A DNA stretch of 64,000 bases from Planctomycetaceae bacterium (GCA_021297795.1 JAJTGL010000001.1:1-64000); one strand, 5' to 3'. Shown: positions 31,359-41,275, numbered from the stretch's first letter. Made by a program: numbers and translations. The notes: generated by a model not told the origin, from the sequence alone.

Positions 31359-32180
31359 ATGCGCCGCGTGCAGACCCAGACCGAGATCCGCGACATCCTC
31401 GCTGCGCGAGGCATCTCGCCGAAGCACCGCTTCGGCCAGAACTTCCTCGTCGACCAGAACCTCCTGCGACGGCTCGTCGATGCGAGTGCGATTGGTCCCG
31501 GCTCGCTCGTGGTCGAGATCGGTCCGGGCACGGGCACGATGAGCGAGGAGATGCTCGCGCGCGGCGCCGAGCTGATCGCGATCGAACTCGATCGCGACAT
31601 GGCGGCGATCCTCCGCGAGCGGCTCGGCGCGCATCCCTCGTTCACCCTCATCGAGGGCGACTGCCTCGACGGCAAGCGTGCGCTCAACGCCGAGGCGCTC
31701 GCCCGCATCGCCGGCCGGCCGTTCACGCTGGTCGCGAACCTTCCCTACCAGGCGGCGAGTCCGGTCATGGCGATCTGCGCCACGATGCCGAACTGCCTCG
31801 GGCAGTTCGTGACCATCCAGCGCGAGGTCGGCGACCGCCTGCGTGCGCAACCCGGCGGCGGCGAGTACGGACCGCTCACGATCCTCGTGCAGGCCTTCTG
31901 CGAAGTCGAGCAGATCGCGGTGCTCTCGCCCGGCTGCTTCTGGCCGCCGCCGGAGGTGACGAGCGCGATGCTCGCGCTGCGTCCGCGAACCACGACGGCG
32001 ATCGCGCGCGACGAGGCCGACGCGTTCGGTGCGTTCGTCCACACGCTCTTCTCGAAGCGCCGCAAGCAGCTCGGCGCGATCCTCGGTCGCTCGCGCGCAT
32101 GGCCCGAGGGCATCGAACCGTCGCAGCGTCCCGAGACCCTCGCGGTCGACGACCTCGTGCGGCTCTGGCGCGCGGGCTGA
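31359..32180 (+). CDS. rsmA: 16S rRNA (adenine1518/1519-N6) dimethyltransferase
   Basis: ISPKHRFGQNFLVDQNLLRRLVD...VVEIGPGTGTMSEEML...LVANLPYQAASPV, KsgA/RsmA signatures. Confidence 0.95.
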   Translation: MRRVQTQTEIRDILAARGISPKHRFGQNFLVDQNLLRRLVDASAIGPGSLVVEIGPGTGTMSEEMLARGAELIAIELDRDMAAILRERLGAHPSFTLIEGDCLDGKRALNAEALARIAGRPFTLVANLPYQAASPVMAICATMPNCLGQFVTIQREVGDRLRAQPGGGEYGPLTILVQAFCEVEQIAVLSPGCFWPPPEVTSAMLALRPRTTTAIARDEADAFGAFVHTLFSKRRKQLGAILGRSRAWPEGIEPSQRPETLAVDDLVRLWRAG

Positions 32181-32258
32181 TCAAGATTCGGCTCGGGAGG
32201 GTGCCGACCCATGCAGCGCCTCGAACGCGCGGGCCAATGCCGGCCGACGTGGAGCGCG

Positions 32259-33515
32259 TCAGTCCCTCCGCCGCCGCCACGACTGAAACCTCCGACGCAG
32301 GCGCTCCCAGCGCGCGATCCAACGGTTGCGCCGTCGATCGTCGTACCGCGGGGCCAGTTCGTCGCCGTCGGTCGCGCGCGAGTCGTAGAAGTTCGGCACC
32401 ATCTTCCGGTCGCGCATCGCGAGATGGAACACCGGACACGCGGAACCGGCCTGAGGAGGCACGATCCAGCTCCACTTGCCGCTCGGGGCACGGCCCGCGG
32501 CAGCCTCGCGCTGGATGAAGTCCATGTACTGCGCGCTCGCCTCGTGGTGGTCGATGATCGTCGCACCGGCCTGCTGGAAGGAATGCAGCACCGCAAGATT
32601 GAGTTCGGTCAGCACCCGATCCCTCCAGACCGGCCCCGTGCGCTCTATGCCCAGCGCCTCCGCGGCGGGCACGAGCAGGTCGTATCGCCGTTCATCGCAG
32701 AAGTTCCGCGAGGCGATCTCGGTACCCATGTAGAAGCCGTTGAACGGCGCACACGGGTAGTCGATCCCGCCGATCGTCAGGATCATCGAACTGACGCAGG
32801 GGACCGTGTACCAGCGGAGTCCGAGGGATCCCAGACCATCGAGCGTCGGGTGCACGATGCCGACCTGCTGCACCGCATGCTCCGGAAGTTCGAAGATCAT
32901 GCGGCGATCGCGCGCATCGCGGATGGCGAAGGGCAGGAGATCGAAACGCGTGCGCGCCGCCGGCGGGCTCCAACCCATCGCGATCGCGATCCGCGTCGAT
33001 TCGGCCGTGATCGGATCTCCGAGGATGCGCCCGTTCTCCTCCTGGTAGCCCGCGTACTGCGCGATCTGCCTGCTCTCGATGTAGGCGGGAAGCCCGGCGC
33101 CGCGGACCGGTGCGAAGATGCTGATCGCCGAGCGAATGCTCCCGCCGCCGCGCGCGAACACCATGTGGTCGACCACACGGCCGGCCATCTCCTCCGGTTC
33201 GACGATGGACCGGCAGTCGAACACCTCGAGCGACTTCCAGAAGAGACGACCGATGCAGCGCGCATGGTTGCGCCACGCGACACGCGCACCGTAGGCGAGC
33301 TCGTCGGGCGTATGGTCGTAGTGACCGTCGCGCGCAAGCGCGCGCTTCACCTCGCGCAGTCGCGCACGCCGCGCGGCGTCGCCGAGCTCGAGTTCACGGT
33401 GAAACTGATCGACGAAGGCGACCGCCTCCTCGCGGCGCTCCCAGGTGCCGAGCCGCCGCAGTCTTCGGCGCAGGGGATTCGACCGTACCTTCGTATCGAT
33501 GCGCATCGCGGCCAC
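32259..33515 (-). CDS. nos: Nitric oxide synthase oxygenase (bacterial NOS)
   Basis: AYGARVAWRNHARCIGRLFWKSLEVFDCR (heme-thiolate Cys context), CAPFNGFYMGTEIASRNFCDERRYDLL (substrate-site Glu context), DHHEASAQYMDFIQREAAAGRAPSGKWSWIVPPQAGSACPVFH; no reductase domain. Confidence 0.95.
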   Translation of the reverse strand: MAAMRIDTKVRSNPLRRRLRRLGTWERREEAVAFVDQFHRELELGDAARRARLREVKRALARDGHYDHTPDELAYGARVAWRNHARCIGRLFWKSLEVFDCRSIVEPEEMAGRVVDHMVFARGGGSIRSAISIFAPVRGAGLPAYIESRQIAQYAGYQEENGRILGDPITAESTRIAIAMGWSPPAARTRFDLLPFAIRDARDRRMIFELPEHAVQQVGIVHPTLDGLGSLGLRWYTVPCVSSMILTIGGIDYPCAPFNGFYMGTEIASRNFCDERRYDLLVPAAEALGIERTGPVWRDRVLTELNLAVLHSFQQAGATIIDHHEASAQYMDFIQREAAAGRAPSGKWSWIVPPQAGSACPVFHLAMRDRKMVPNFYDSRATDGDELAPRYDDRRRNRWIARWERLRRRFQSWRRRRD

Positions 33516-33518
33516 CGC

Positions 33519-35099
33519 TCACATGAGACCATCGAACGCCTGGGCCGTCCGACGCACCTCGCGCCGGTTGATGCGGTGGACGATGTCGAGCACCCGCGCC
33601 TTGGCGTGGCGGTAACCGCGTCCCGTCGTCGACGTGTTCACGTAGCGTGCCGCGGCGTTCCGATCGTCGAACCGGAGGATCTTCAGTTCGGGGAAGCGCG
33701 TCGGCTCGTCGCGGACGGCGTCGTGGATGGGAGTGCCCTCGAGGATCGAGAACTCGTTGAAGCGGATGCGATCGATGAAATCGAGATGCTTCTCGAGAAA
33801 GTCGGCGGTCTGATGGAGATCGTCGGCGGTCTCGCCCGGAAAGCCCTTGAACATCGTGCAGCGGACGCTGATCCCGGCATCGCACGCGTTGCGGATGAAC
33901 TCGGAGTTCGTCTCGACGGAGCACCCCTTCTGCATGAGATCGAGCATGCGCTGGCTTCCGCTCTCGAGTCCGAAGCTCACCCGCCTCATGCCCGCGGCCG
34001 CCGCGGCCCGGAGATCCGAACGGGAGAGGCCGTTGTCCTTGCGCAGGTCGACGTGCACGGTTCCAACCCACTGCGCGCCGGGCGCGTTGCGCTGGATGTT
34101 CTCGCAGATGCCACGGAAGAGCGGCGGATTCGAGTTGAGCTTCAGGTCGAGGAACAGGAAGTTCGTCGTCTCATGACGCCGCGAGAGCTCGCGCACCTCG
34201 TGCATCACCGTCTCGAGGCTCTTCGTGCGGTACGTGCGGCCGCTCGCGCTCGTGATGTCGCTGCAGAAGTTGCACTTGTTCCACTGGCAGCCACGCCCCG
34301 TCATCATCGGGATGACGCGCATGCGGTAGCGATCCCATGGAAAATCGCTGAAGTCGGGTACCGGGACGCGATCGAGCTCACGCAGCGGCGGCGCCGCCCG
34401 GCTGCGGCGGCCGTCGGGCAGAAAAACGCCGTCGAACTGAAGGAGATCCTCGCCGGACACCACGGCCTCGACGATGCGAGGAAGGATCAGGTCGACCTCG
34501 CCGCCGACCACGGCCTTCACGCCGGGAACATCCAGCCATGCGCCCGCAGTTGCATCTTGGTTGAACGCCGGTCCACCGAGGAGCACGGGGATGCCGCGCT
34601 CCTTGGCGAGACGGCCGAGCTCGTGCACGGTCGAGTAATGCTGGAGATACGCGGAGAGCAGCAGGATGTCGGGCTTCGCATCGAGCGCCCTCGCGGTCTC
34701 GCGCAGCACGCGCGGATGTGGACGCCCCTTCCACCAGAGTCGCGTCCGTCGTGCGAGGTCGCGCATCGCGCGGAACGCCGGATGCGTCGAGAGGTGCATG
34801 CGCCGGACGAGGTGATCCTTGATCGTCTCGCGCTTCTCGCGCTCCGCGGCGGGTACGTCGTGCGCGAGCGGACAGATCAGCTCCACCTCGTGTCCGGAGT
34901 TGCGCAGCGAGGCCACGAGGATCCCGACCGCAAGCGTCGGAAAGGTCGAGAAATTGTTGAGGTCGACCATCAACGCGCGCAGCGCCGTCTTCGCGCGCAA
35001 GGGCGCGCTGTCGATCGGCTGCGCCAAGCCGATGACGCGGGGTGCCCGCGTCGCAGGTACCGCGCGGCCGATCGCGCTGCTTGTCTCGTTGAACGGCAT
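33519..35099 (-). CDS. B12-binding-domain radical SAM protein
   Basis: N-terminal Rossmann-like TLAVGILVASLRNSGHEVELICP...DILLLSAYLQHYSTVHELGRLAKERGIPVLLGGPAF; cluster motif GRGCQWNKCNFCSD; FGLESGSQRMLDLMQKG; SD ggagg upstream of MPFNETS. Confidence 0.88.
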   Translation of the reverse strand: MPFNETSSAIGRAVPATRAPRVIGLAQPIDSAPLRAKTALRALMVDLNNFSTFPTLAVGILVASLRNSGHEVELICPLAHDVPAAEREKRETIKDHLVRRMHLSTHPAFRAMRDLARRTRLWWKGRPHPRVLRETARALDAKPDILLLSAYLQHYSTVHELGRLAKERGIPVLLGGPAFNQDATAGAWLDVPGVKAVVGGEVDLILPRIVEAVVSGEDLLQFDGVFLPDGRRSRAAPPLRELDRVPVPDFSDFPWDRYRMRVIPMMTGRGCQWNKCNFCSDITSASGRTYRTKSLETVMHEVRELSRRHETTNFLFLDLKLNSNPPLFRGICENIQRNAPGAQWVGTVHVDLRKDNGLSRSDLRAAAAAGMRRVSFGLESGSQRMLDLMQKGCSVETNSEFIRNACDAGISVRCTMFKGFPGETADDLHQTADFLEKHLDFIDRIRFNEFSILEGTPIHDAVRDEPTRFPELKILRFDDRNAAARYVNTSTTGRGYRHAKARVLDIVHRINRREVRRTAQAFDGLM

Positions 35100-35376
35100 C
35101 TGTCTCGGGCTTCCTCCGTTGTTGAGGATACCGGAGGCGTGGGGCACTTACCCCATCGAAACGCACTGATTGCGAGACCGATAAACGGCATGCGAAGCAT
35201 CATCGCCGAGCCTCGGGCGATGACGGGGCGGTGTGGAACCGGGACGCCCATGCGACAAGCCCCGCCGCCGCGCTTGCGACGGACGGGGCATGGTCGATGC
35301 GATGCCGCTCAGTGGCGGGACGGTCCGCGGAGGCGACGAGGTTCCGGAGTCGCCGACCATCCGCCGACGCCGAAGC

Positions 35377-36933
35377 TCACCAGGTGTACGTCACCTTGTA
35401 CTCGACCGTCTTCTTGCCTTCGCTCGGGACATCGAGCTCGAACGCGATCGTGCCCGAGTCGAGCTTCTCGAACGGCGTGCTCTGGTTCTCGATCTTCCAG
35501 TTCGACCACCGGTAGAGGCGCTCGAGCACGCGCACCTTCTGCGCCGACGACTTCTGATTACGAACTTCGATGCGGAAGGTCTCGGTCATGCGCTTCGCGG
35601 CGTTGTCGATGGTGAAGTCGGTGCGCGTGCGCTCGCCGACCACGTCGAACGCCTCGCCGAGGCGCATCTTCACCGTCTCGTTGCGCGGCGTGTGCGCGAT
35701 GAGATCCTCGCCGACGAACTCAAGCGTGCCGTCGGCGGCGTCCTCCTTGTAGACGCGGATCTTGCCCGCGGGGAGCGGCATGCCGAGGCTGTTATCCTTC
35801 TTGTTCTCGAAGCTGACGAGGATCGACGGGCTCTGCTTCGACGCGACGCCGAAGTCGCGATCGAGGATCGGGGCGCCCGGAGCGCCGATTCCGCCCGCGA
35901 AGTCGAACACGAGCTCGCGCTTCACCTTGAAGCCCGAGACCGGCGGGAAGAGCGCGATCTGCTGCGTCGAGTTCTGCATCACGTCGGTCCGGCGCGGCAG
36001 CGTGTAGAGGTGGAAGTCGCTGAACTCCTTCTCGACGAAGCCGGCCGCATCCGCCATCGCCATCGCCTCGACGGCCATCCCCCGCCGCACGCCCGCGTAT
36101 CCCGGCTTCGGCTGCACCTTGTTCACCTCGCCCGCGACGAGCTTGAGCTCGGTGTTCGGATACGACGCGCCCGAGAGATTCATCAGCGTGACCCACGCGG
36201 TGATCGCGCCGCTGCGGTCGGCGTCGTCGAGCACGATGTTGTAGTCGGCCCGCCAGGTCATGCCGGCGGTCTGGTAGGTCGTGCGCACGAGGTGCTCGCC
36301 GCCCGACTCGCTCGCGACCTTCCACACGAGCGTCGGCTTCGTCAGGAGCCCGCCCGGCAGGTCGCCGAGCTGCACCTGCGCGCCGCTCATCGGGACGATC
36401 TTCACGCCCTCGGCCGTCTTCAGCACGATCTGCCCCTGGTTCGCCGAGAGAAGCGTGCCGGTGAGGTTCGAAACGCCCTCGCCCATCGTGACCGCGAGCG
36501 AGATCTCGCGGCCGAGATAGCGCTCCATCAGCTTCGACGGGCTCACGAGATCGAACTGGAAGTTCTGCTCGAGCACCATCGTCTTCGCGTCGTCGAGGTC
36601 GACGAACGACACGGTGGTCGGATCGATCCACGCCGCGACATCGGTGAACGCGAGGTCACCCGTTCCCTTCGGAAGGGCGAGCTTGCGCACGTCCTTCACG
36701 ACGCCGAAGCCGGGTACACCCCAGACGTTGTCCATCCCACTCATGCGCTGCTGCTGCACGAACTGCTGCGGATCGAAGCCGGATGGGTCGGCGGACGAGT
36801 AGACGGTGAGCGAGGTTCCCGCGCTGGGCTTTTCGGAAGCGAGTGCCGTCGAGGCCGGACCCGCATCGAGCGTGGTCGCCAGCAGCGATGCGGTCGCGAG
36901 AAGAGCGGATGAAACGAGCGAGATCGAGAGCAT
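35377..36933 (-). CDS. DUF4139-like secreted protein
   Basis: Signal peptide and GMTWRADYNIVLDDADRSGAITAWVTLMNLSGASYPNTELKLVAGEVN, characteristic of DUF4139 proteins. Confidence 0.8.
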   Translation of the reverse strand: MLSISLVSSALLATASLLATTLDAGPASTALASEKPSAGTSLTVYSSADPSGFDPQQFVQQQRMSGMDNVWGVPGFGVVKDVRKLALPKGTGDLAFTDVAAWIDPTTVSFVDLDDAKTMVLEQNFQFDLVSPSKLMERYLGREISLAVTMGEGVSNLTGTLLSANQGQIVLKTAEGVKIVPMSGAQVQLGDLPGGLLTKPTLVWKVASESGGEHLVRTTYQTAGMTWRADYNIVLDDADRSGAITAWVTLMNLSGASYPNTELKLVAGEVNKVQPKPGYAGVRRGMAVEAMAMADAAGFVEKEFSDFHLYTLPRRTDVMQNSTQQIALFPPVSGFKVKRELVFDFAGGIGAPGAPILDRDFGVASKQSPSILVSFENKKDNSLGMPLPAGKIRVYKEDAADGTLEFVGEDLIAHTPRNETVKMRLGEAFDVVGERTRTDFTIDNAAKRMTETFRIEVRNQKSSAQKVRVLERLYRWSNWKIENQSTPFEKLDSGTIAFELDVPSEGKKTVEYKVTYTW

Positions 36934-37103
36934 GGGTCCTCCAGGTCGTGTCGGTGCAGGCGAGGCCGCGGATGCGCATGGCCCTTCGCCGGTCTCCGAA
37001 CGACGCGTAGATTCGCAGATTCTTCCGCTTCGGGATGGGGAACCGGTCCCGGACGCGCAGGCCGGACCACCCGTGCCGGCGGCCGCGGGCGACTCGGACG
37101 GGA

Positions 37104-38948
37104 TCAGCTCGTTCCAGCGAGCCGACGCACGGTCATCATGAAGCTCTTCTTCATGGAGGCGTGCATGGCGAAGCAGATCGCGCCGAAGGCGATCGCCGAG
37201 GCGATGGTTCCGACCACGAGGCTCGTACGGGCCGCGGGGACGTTCTCGATGCTGCCGCGGATGGCATTCGCCGGATCGACCGTCGCGTAGAGGATGTTCA
37301 GCGGGCTCATCGCGCTAAGCATCGCACCGACGTAGGGGACGTTCGCGCCAAAGGCCGTCGCGCACGCACCGAGCACCAGACCGATGCCGCCGAGGACGCC
37401 GATCGCCGCCATCACCGAGCCGATCGTGCCCTTCGTGCGGAGCGACCACTGCAGGCCGATCATGACGGCGAAACTCGTCGCGGCCACCAGATTGATCAGG
37501 ACGAGCAGCGCACCCTCGGGAATCACGATCGGGAGTTCGACGGTCGAGAGGTTCACCTGCGTCGTCACGGTGACCCCCTGCTTTGCGCCGAATCCGCCGA
37601 AGAGGACGTAGATCGCGACCGACCCGAGGGTGACGAACGGCACGATCAGCATCGGGATGAGGAACGTCACGATCCCGCGCAGCTTGCCCATGAGATACGG
37701 GCCGGGCTGGATCGGCGTGGTGAGCAGGATGTCGAGCGTGCCATCCTCGCGCTCGCGGCTCACCGCGGTGGCGCTGAGGCTGACGGCGGTGAGCAGAACG
37801 ACCACCATCTCGGCGCCCACGACGCCGAGGAGCGCGAGGCGCAGATCGGCCGACGAGATCGTGCCGCCGCGATGAAGCCCGCAGAGGACGAAGCCGACGC
37901 ACGCGCCCAGCGCAAGGAACACCCAGCGTCCGAACAGGCCGCCGAGCGACTGCGTGCGGAGCATGCGCTCGCGCCACGCGATCGGATTCGAGCCCACGCG
38001 CTTCGACTCGCGCGTGCCCTTCGCACCCGGCCCGGCGCCGACCAGCGCCTTCCAGCAGCTGATCTGCGGGCCGCGCGTGCCGATCACGCGCAACCGCAGC
38101 GTCGACCAGACCATCATCGTGAGGCTCGTGAGCACGCAGATCACGCAGAAACTCCCCGCCGGCGCCGTGTAGAGCGGGGAGAAGAGGACGAACGGCACAT
38201 CGGCCGCCGAGTACGGCACGTAGCTCGTCGAGTTGAGCGCGCTCTCGAGCGCCAGGAACGGATTGAACGCGGTGAGGATCGTGGTGTGGGTTGCGCCTGT
38301 ACCGACGCCGATCGACACCTGCGAACGCAGGTACGCATCGGCGGCGTAGGTCGCGAAGAGGTACATCACGACCGCCGCGTAGAAGACGAGCACCGCGCGC
38401 TTGCCGCCGCTGCGGGTCACCGACAGCGTGACCGCCGACGTCGCGACGATGAGCGCGCTCGACGCCGCCACGGCGTAGCTCGTCATGATCGCTTCGCCCG
38501 GGACGCCGCCGAAGAACTGCGTCAGCACGAAGAGCGGCAGCGTCGAGAGGAGGAGCGCCAGGATGAAGAAGAGCCGCCCGAAGAGGTTGCCGAGGACGAT
38601 CTGGAGGTTCCCGAGCGGGGTGGTCAGCAGGATGTCCCAGGTCCGGGGGCTCGCCTCCTGGACGATCGCACCCGCCATGAAGATCGGGGTCAGGACGCAG
38701 ATCAGGGCGACCTGGCCGAAGCTGACGACCGTGAACGCCCCCGCCCCGCGGCTCGCGAGCTGCTTCATCGACCCGTCGCCCCCGAGGAGGCCGAGCAGGA
38801 GGATCGCGATCATGATCGCGAGGTACCCGGACCGCAGCAGGAGGTGCCGCGACCGCTTCGACCCGCCGGAGACGATCCGGACCGCGATCGGGTTGGTCGG
38901 GAGGAGGTTCGAGAGCCAGTGGAGGACCGCGGGCATTCCGGGCGGCAT
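37104..38948 (-). CDS. ABC-2 type transporter permease
   Basis: Multi-pass protein with two repeats of REASPRTWDILLTTPLG- and REREDGTLDILLTTPIQPGPYLMGKL-type motifs. Confidence 0.82.
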   Translation of the reverse strand: MPPGMPAVLHWLSNLLPTNPIAVRIVSGGSKRSRHLLLRSGYLAIMIAILLLGLLGGDGSMKQLASRGAGAFTVVSFGQVALICVLTPIFMAGAIVQEASPRTWDILLTTPLGNLQIVLGNLFGRLFFILALLLSTLPLFVLTQFFGGVPGEAIMTSYAVAASSALIVATSAVTLSVTRSGGKRAVLVFYAAVVMYLFATYAADAYLRSQVSIGVGTGATHTTILTAFNPFLALESALNSTSYVPYSAADVPFVLFSPLYTAPAGSFCVICVLTSLTMMVWSTLRLRVIGTRGPQISCWKALVGAGPGAKGTRESKRVGSNPIAWRERMLRTQSLGGLFGRWVFLALGACVGFVLCGLHRGGTISSADLRLALLGVVGAEMVVVLLTAVSLSATAVSREREDGTLDILLTTPIQPGPYLMGKLRGIVTFLIPMLIVPFVTLGSVAIYVLFGGFGAKQGVTVTTQVNLSTVELPIVIPEGALLVLINLVAATSFAVMIGLQWSLRTKGTIGSVMAAIGVLGGIGLVLGACATAFGANVPYVGAMLSAMSPLNILYATVDPANAIRGSIENVPAARTSLVVGTIASAIAFGAICFAMHASMKKSFMMTVRRLAGTS

Positions 38949-39393
38949 CGTACCTTGACAGTTTCGTCCGGAGGCCGATACTTCACCTGTCCGCGGACGC
39001 GGACCGGACGGCGCTTTCAGCCGCCCGATTCATCCCGGCTCGTCGAACAGGCCATCGCCGTTCGCGACCGTTTGCAGGACGAGGCCCGTTCGACATTCGA
39101 CCGCGGCTCGAGTCCCCCAGAAGGCGCCCCGGATCCCGGTGCTCCGGACGGGATAGATCGATCCAGCAGAGCGCCCCACCTCTTCGGGGCAAACCTGACA
39201 GAGTTCCGTGAGCGAGTTCCTTCACCATTCCCAAACCCTCCGTGCCCAGAGCGGGCCGGGGGGACCACGGTTCGGCAGGCAGGCAGCGGCTTCGGCCGCC
39301 GCAGGCGCGCCGGGGCCGCGGCGTCCACGGCAGCCACGGCAGCCACGGCTCCACGCGCATCCGCGCGGCGGACCCGCGGCGCACCACACGCCC

Positions 39394-39459
39394 ATGTGGT
39401 GTTGATGTGGTGTTGATGTGGTGTCGATGTGGTGTTGACGTGATGTCGACGTGATGTTG
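39394..39459. repeat. Tandem array of 6 x 11-bp units upstream of rny
   Basis: atgtggtgttg/atgtggtgttg/atgtggtgtcg/atgtggtgttg/acgtgatgtcg/acgtgatgttg. Confidence 0.95.
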
Positions 39460-39574
39460 AAGCACTGATTCCGCCCGCAGACCTCCGGACGATCGCAAGC
39501 GTCGCACGCGCAACGCATGGCCTCTCGGATGCACGACGCATCCGGCGAGCAGTCTTTCGTGACTGGAGGCTCGT

Positions 39575-41212
39575 GTGTCCATCCTTCTTCAAACCGGCAA
39601 CGGCAACGGAGACTTCGGCATCGCGGCGATCCTGATCGCCGCCGGCATCGCCCTGATCGTCGGTGCCGTCGTCGGCATCGTCATCCTCAGCTTCGCCTCG
39701 GGCCGCGGCATCAAGTCCGCCCGCGCCGAGGCCGACCGCATGCTGGCCGACGCGAAATCGCAGGCGGACCTCGCCGCCGACGCGATGCGCAGCGAGGCGG
39801 AGAAGAAGGCGCGCGAGATCGAACTGGCGGCGGAGAAGGCCGCGTCCGAGAAGCGGGCAACGCTCGACCGCGAGTCGAAGGCCGCGCAGGCGAAGCTCGA
39901 TGAGAGCCTCGCCCGCGCCGCGAAGCGCGAGGAGACACTCGACAAGAAGCTCGAGTCGATCGGCCAGCGCGAGACCAAGATCGACGCCCGCGAGGCGGAC
40001 CTCAAGCGACAGGAGGACGACCTCAAGCGCGCCTCCGACGAGAACGACCGCACCCGGAACGAGCTGCGCGGCGCGCTCTCGAAGGTCTCCGGACTCTCCC
40101 GGGACGAGGCGCGCGAGCTCTATCTCGCCGAGGTGCGCGACGAGTCGGCCCACGACGGCGCGGCGCTGCGGCAGAAGATCCTCGACGACGCGGAGCGCGA
40201 GGCGAAGGGCAAGGCCCGTGAGATCACGCTGATGGCGATCCAGCGCTACGCCGCCGAAAACGTCGGCGAGTCGACCGTGCGCTCGATCAAGATCACGAGC
40301 GAGGACATGAAGGGCCGCATCATCGGCCGCGAGGGCCGCAACATCCGCGCGATCGAGAAGGCGACCGGAGCCGACATCCTCGTCGACGATACGCCGGGCG
40401 TCATCAGCGTCTCGTGCTTCGACCGCGTGCGCCAGGCGATCGCCGCCGAGGCGCTGCAGCGGCTTGTCGCCGACGGCCGCATCCATCCATCGCGCATCGA
40501 GGAGCTCGTCGAGCAGACCAAGCGCGACATCGAGGAGAAGATCGTCAAGGTGGGCAACGAGGCGGTAGTCGAGGCCGACGTGCGCGGACTGCACCCGAAG
40601 GTGATCGAGGCGCTCGGCAAGATGCACTTCCGCACGAGCTACGGGCAAAACGTGCTGCGTCACTCGATCGAGGTGGCGTTCCTCTCGCAGATGATCGCCG
40701 ACCAGCTCGGCCTGAACGGCGCCACCGCGCGGCGCGCCGGTCTCCTCCACGACATCGGCAAGGCGATGGATCACGAGATGGAGGGCGGACACCCCGCGAT
40801 CGGCATGGAGTTCCTGCGGAAGTTCGGCGAGAAGAGCGAGGCCGTGCTCAACGCCTGCGGCGGACACCACGGCGACATCCCCTCGACTACGCCGTACACG
40901 CCGATCGTGATGGCGGCCGACGCGATCTCGGGCGCACGCCCCGGCGCGCGTCGCGAGTCGATGGAGATGTACATCAAGCGGCTCGAGCAACTCGAGGGCA
41001 TCGCCCGCGAGCAGCCGTTCGTGGACGAGGCGCACGCGATCCAGGCCGGCCGCGAGATCCGCGTGATCCTCAACGCGAAGAAGGCCGACGACGCGACCGC
41101 GTTCCAGATCGCCGAGGCGATCGCGAAGCGCGTGGAGGCCGAGATGACCTTCCCCGGCGAGATCAAGGTGACCGTGCTGCGCGAGACGCGCGCAGAGGCG
41201 ATCGCGCGGTAG
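39575..41212 (+). CDS. rny: Ribonuclease Y
   Basis: N-terminal TM, coiled-coil, KH ([32 protein letters not shown]) and HD (LLHDIGKAMDHE) motifs; GTG start with ggagg SD. Confidence 0.96.
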   Translation: MSILLQTGNGNGDFGIAAILIAAGIALIVGAVVGIVILSFASGRGIKSARAEADRMLADAKSQADLAADAMRSEAEKKAREIELAAEKAASEKRATLDRESKAAQAKLDESLARAAKREETLDKKLESIGQRETKIDAREADLKRQEDDLKRASDENDRTRNELRGALSKVSGLSRDEARELYLAEVRDESAHDGAALRQKILDDAEREAKGKAREITLMAIQRYAAENVGESTVRSIKITSEDMKGRIIGREGRNIRAIEKATGADILVDDTPGVISVSCFDRVRQAIAAEALQRLVADGRIHPSRIEELVEQTKRDIEEKIVKVGNEAVVEADVRGLHPKVIEALGKMHFRTSYGQNVLRHSIEVAFLSQMIADQLGLNGATARRAGLLHDIGKAMDHEMEGGHPAIGMEFLRKFGEKSEAVLNACGGHHGDIPSTTPYTPIVMAADAISGARPGARRESMEMYIKRLEQLEGIAREQPFVDEAHAIQAGREIRVILNAKKADDATAFQIAEAIAKRVEAEMTFPGEIKVTVLRETRAEAIAR

Positions 41213-41275
41213 GACGCGTCGACGTCGATGCGACGCGCGGGTAGCGACGCGCGGGTCCACATCACCGAAGAACAC

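Noticed and set aside
32211-35615. 1134-aa plus-strand ORF spanning the NOS/rSAM region
   Set aside because: Antisense shadow of two clearly recognised genes; R/H/E/D-rich, no recognisable motifs; expected from high GC codon bias
39394-39459. CRISPR array
   Set aside because: Contiguous 11-bp direct repeats without spacers; no cas genes seen
39222-39518. ORF with HINTTSTPHQHH repeats
   Set aside because: Translation of the 11-bp tandem array; the period is not a multiple of three
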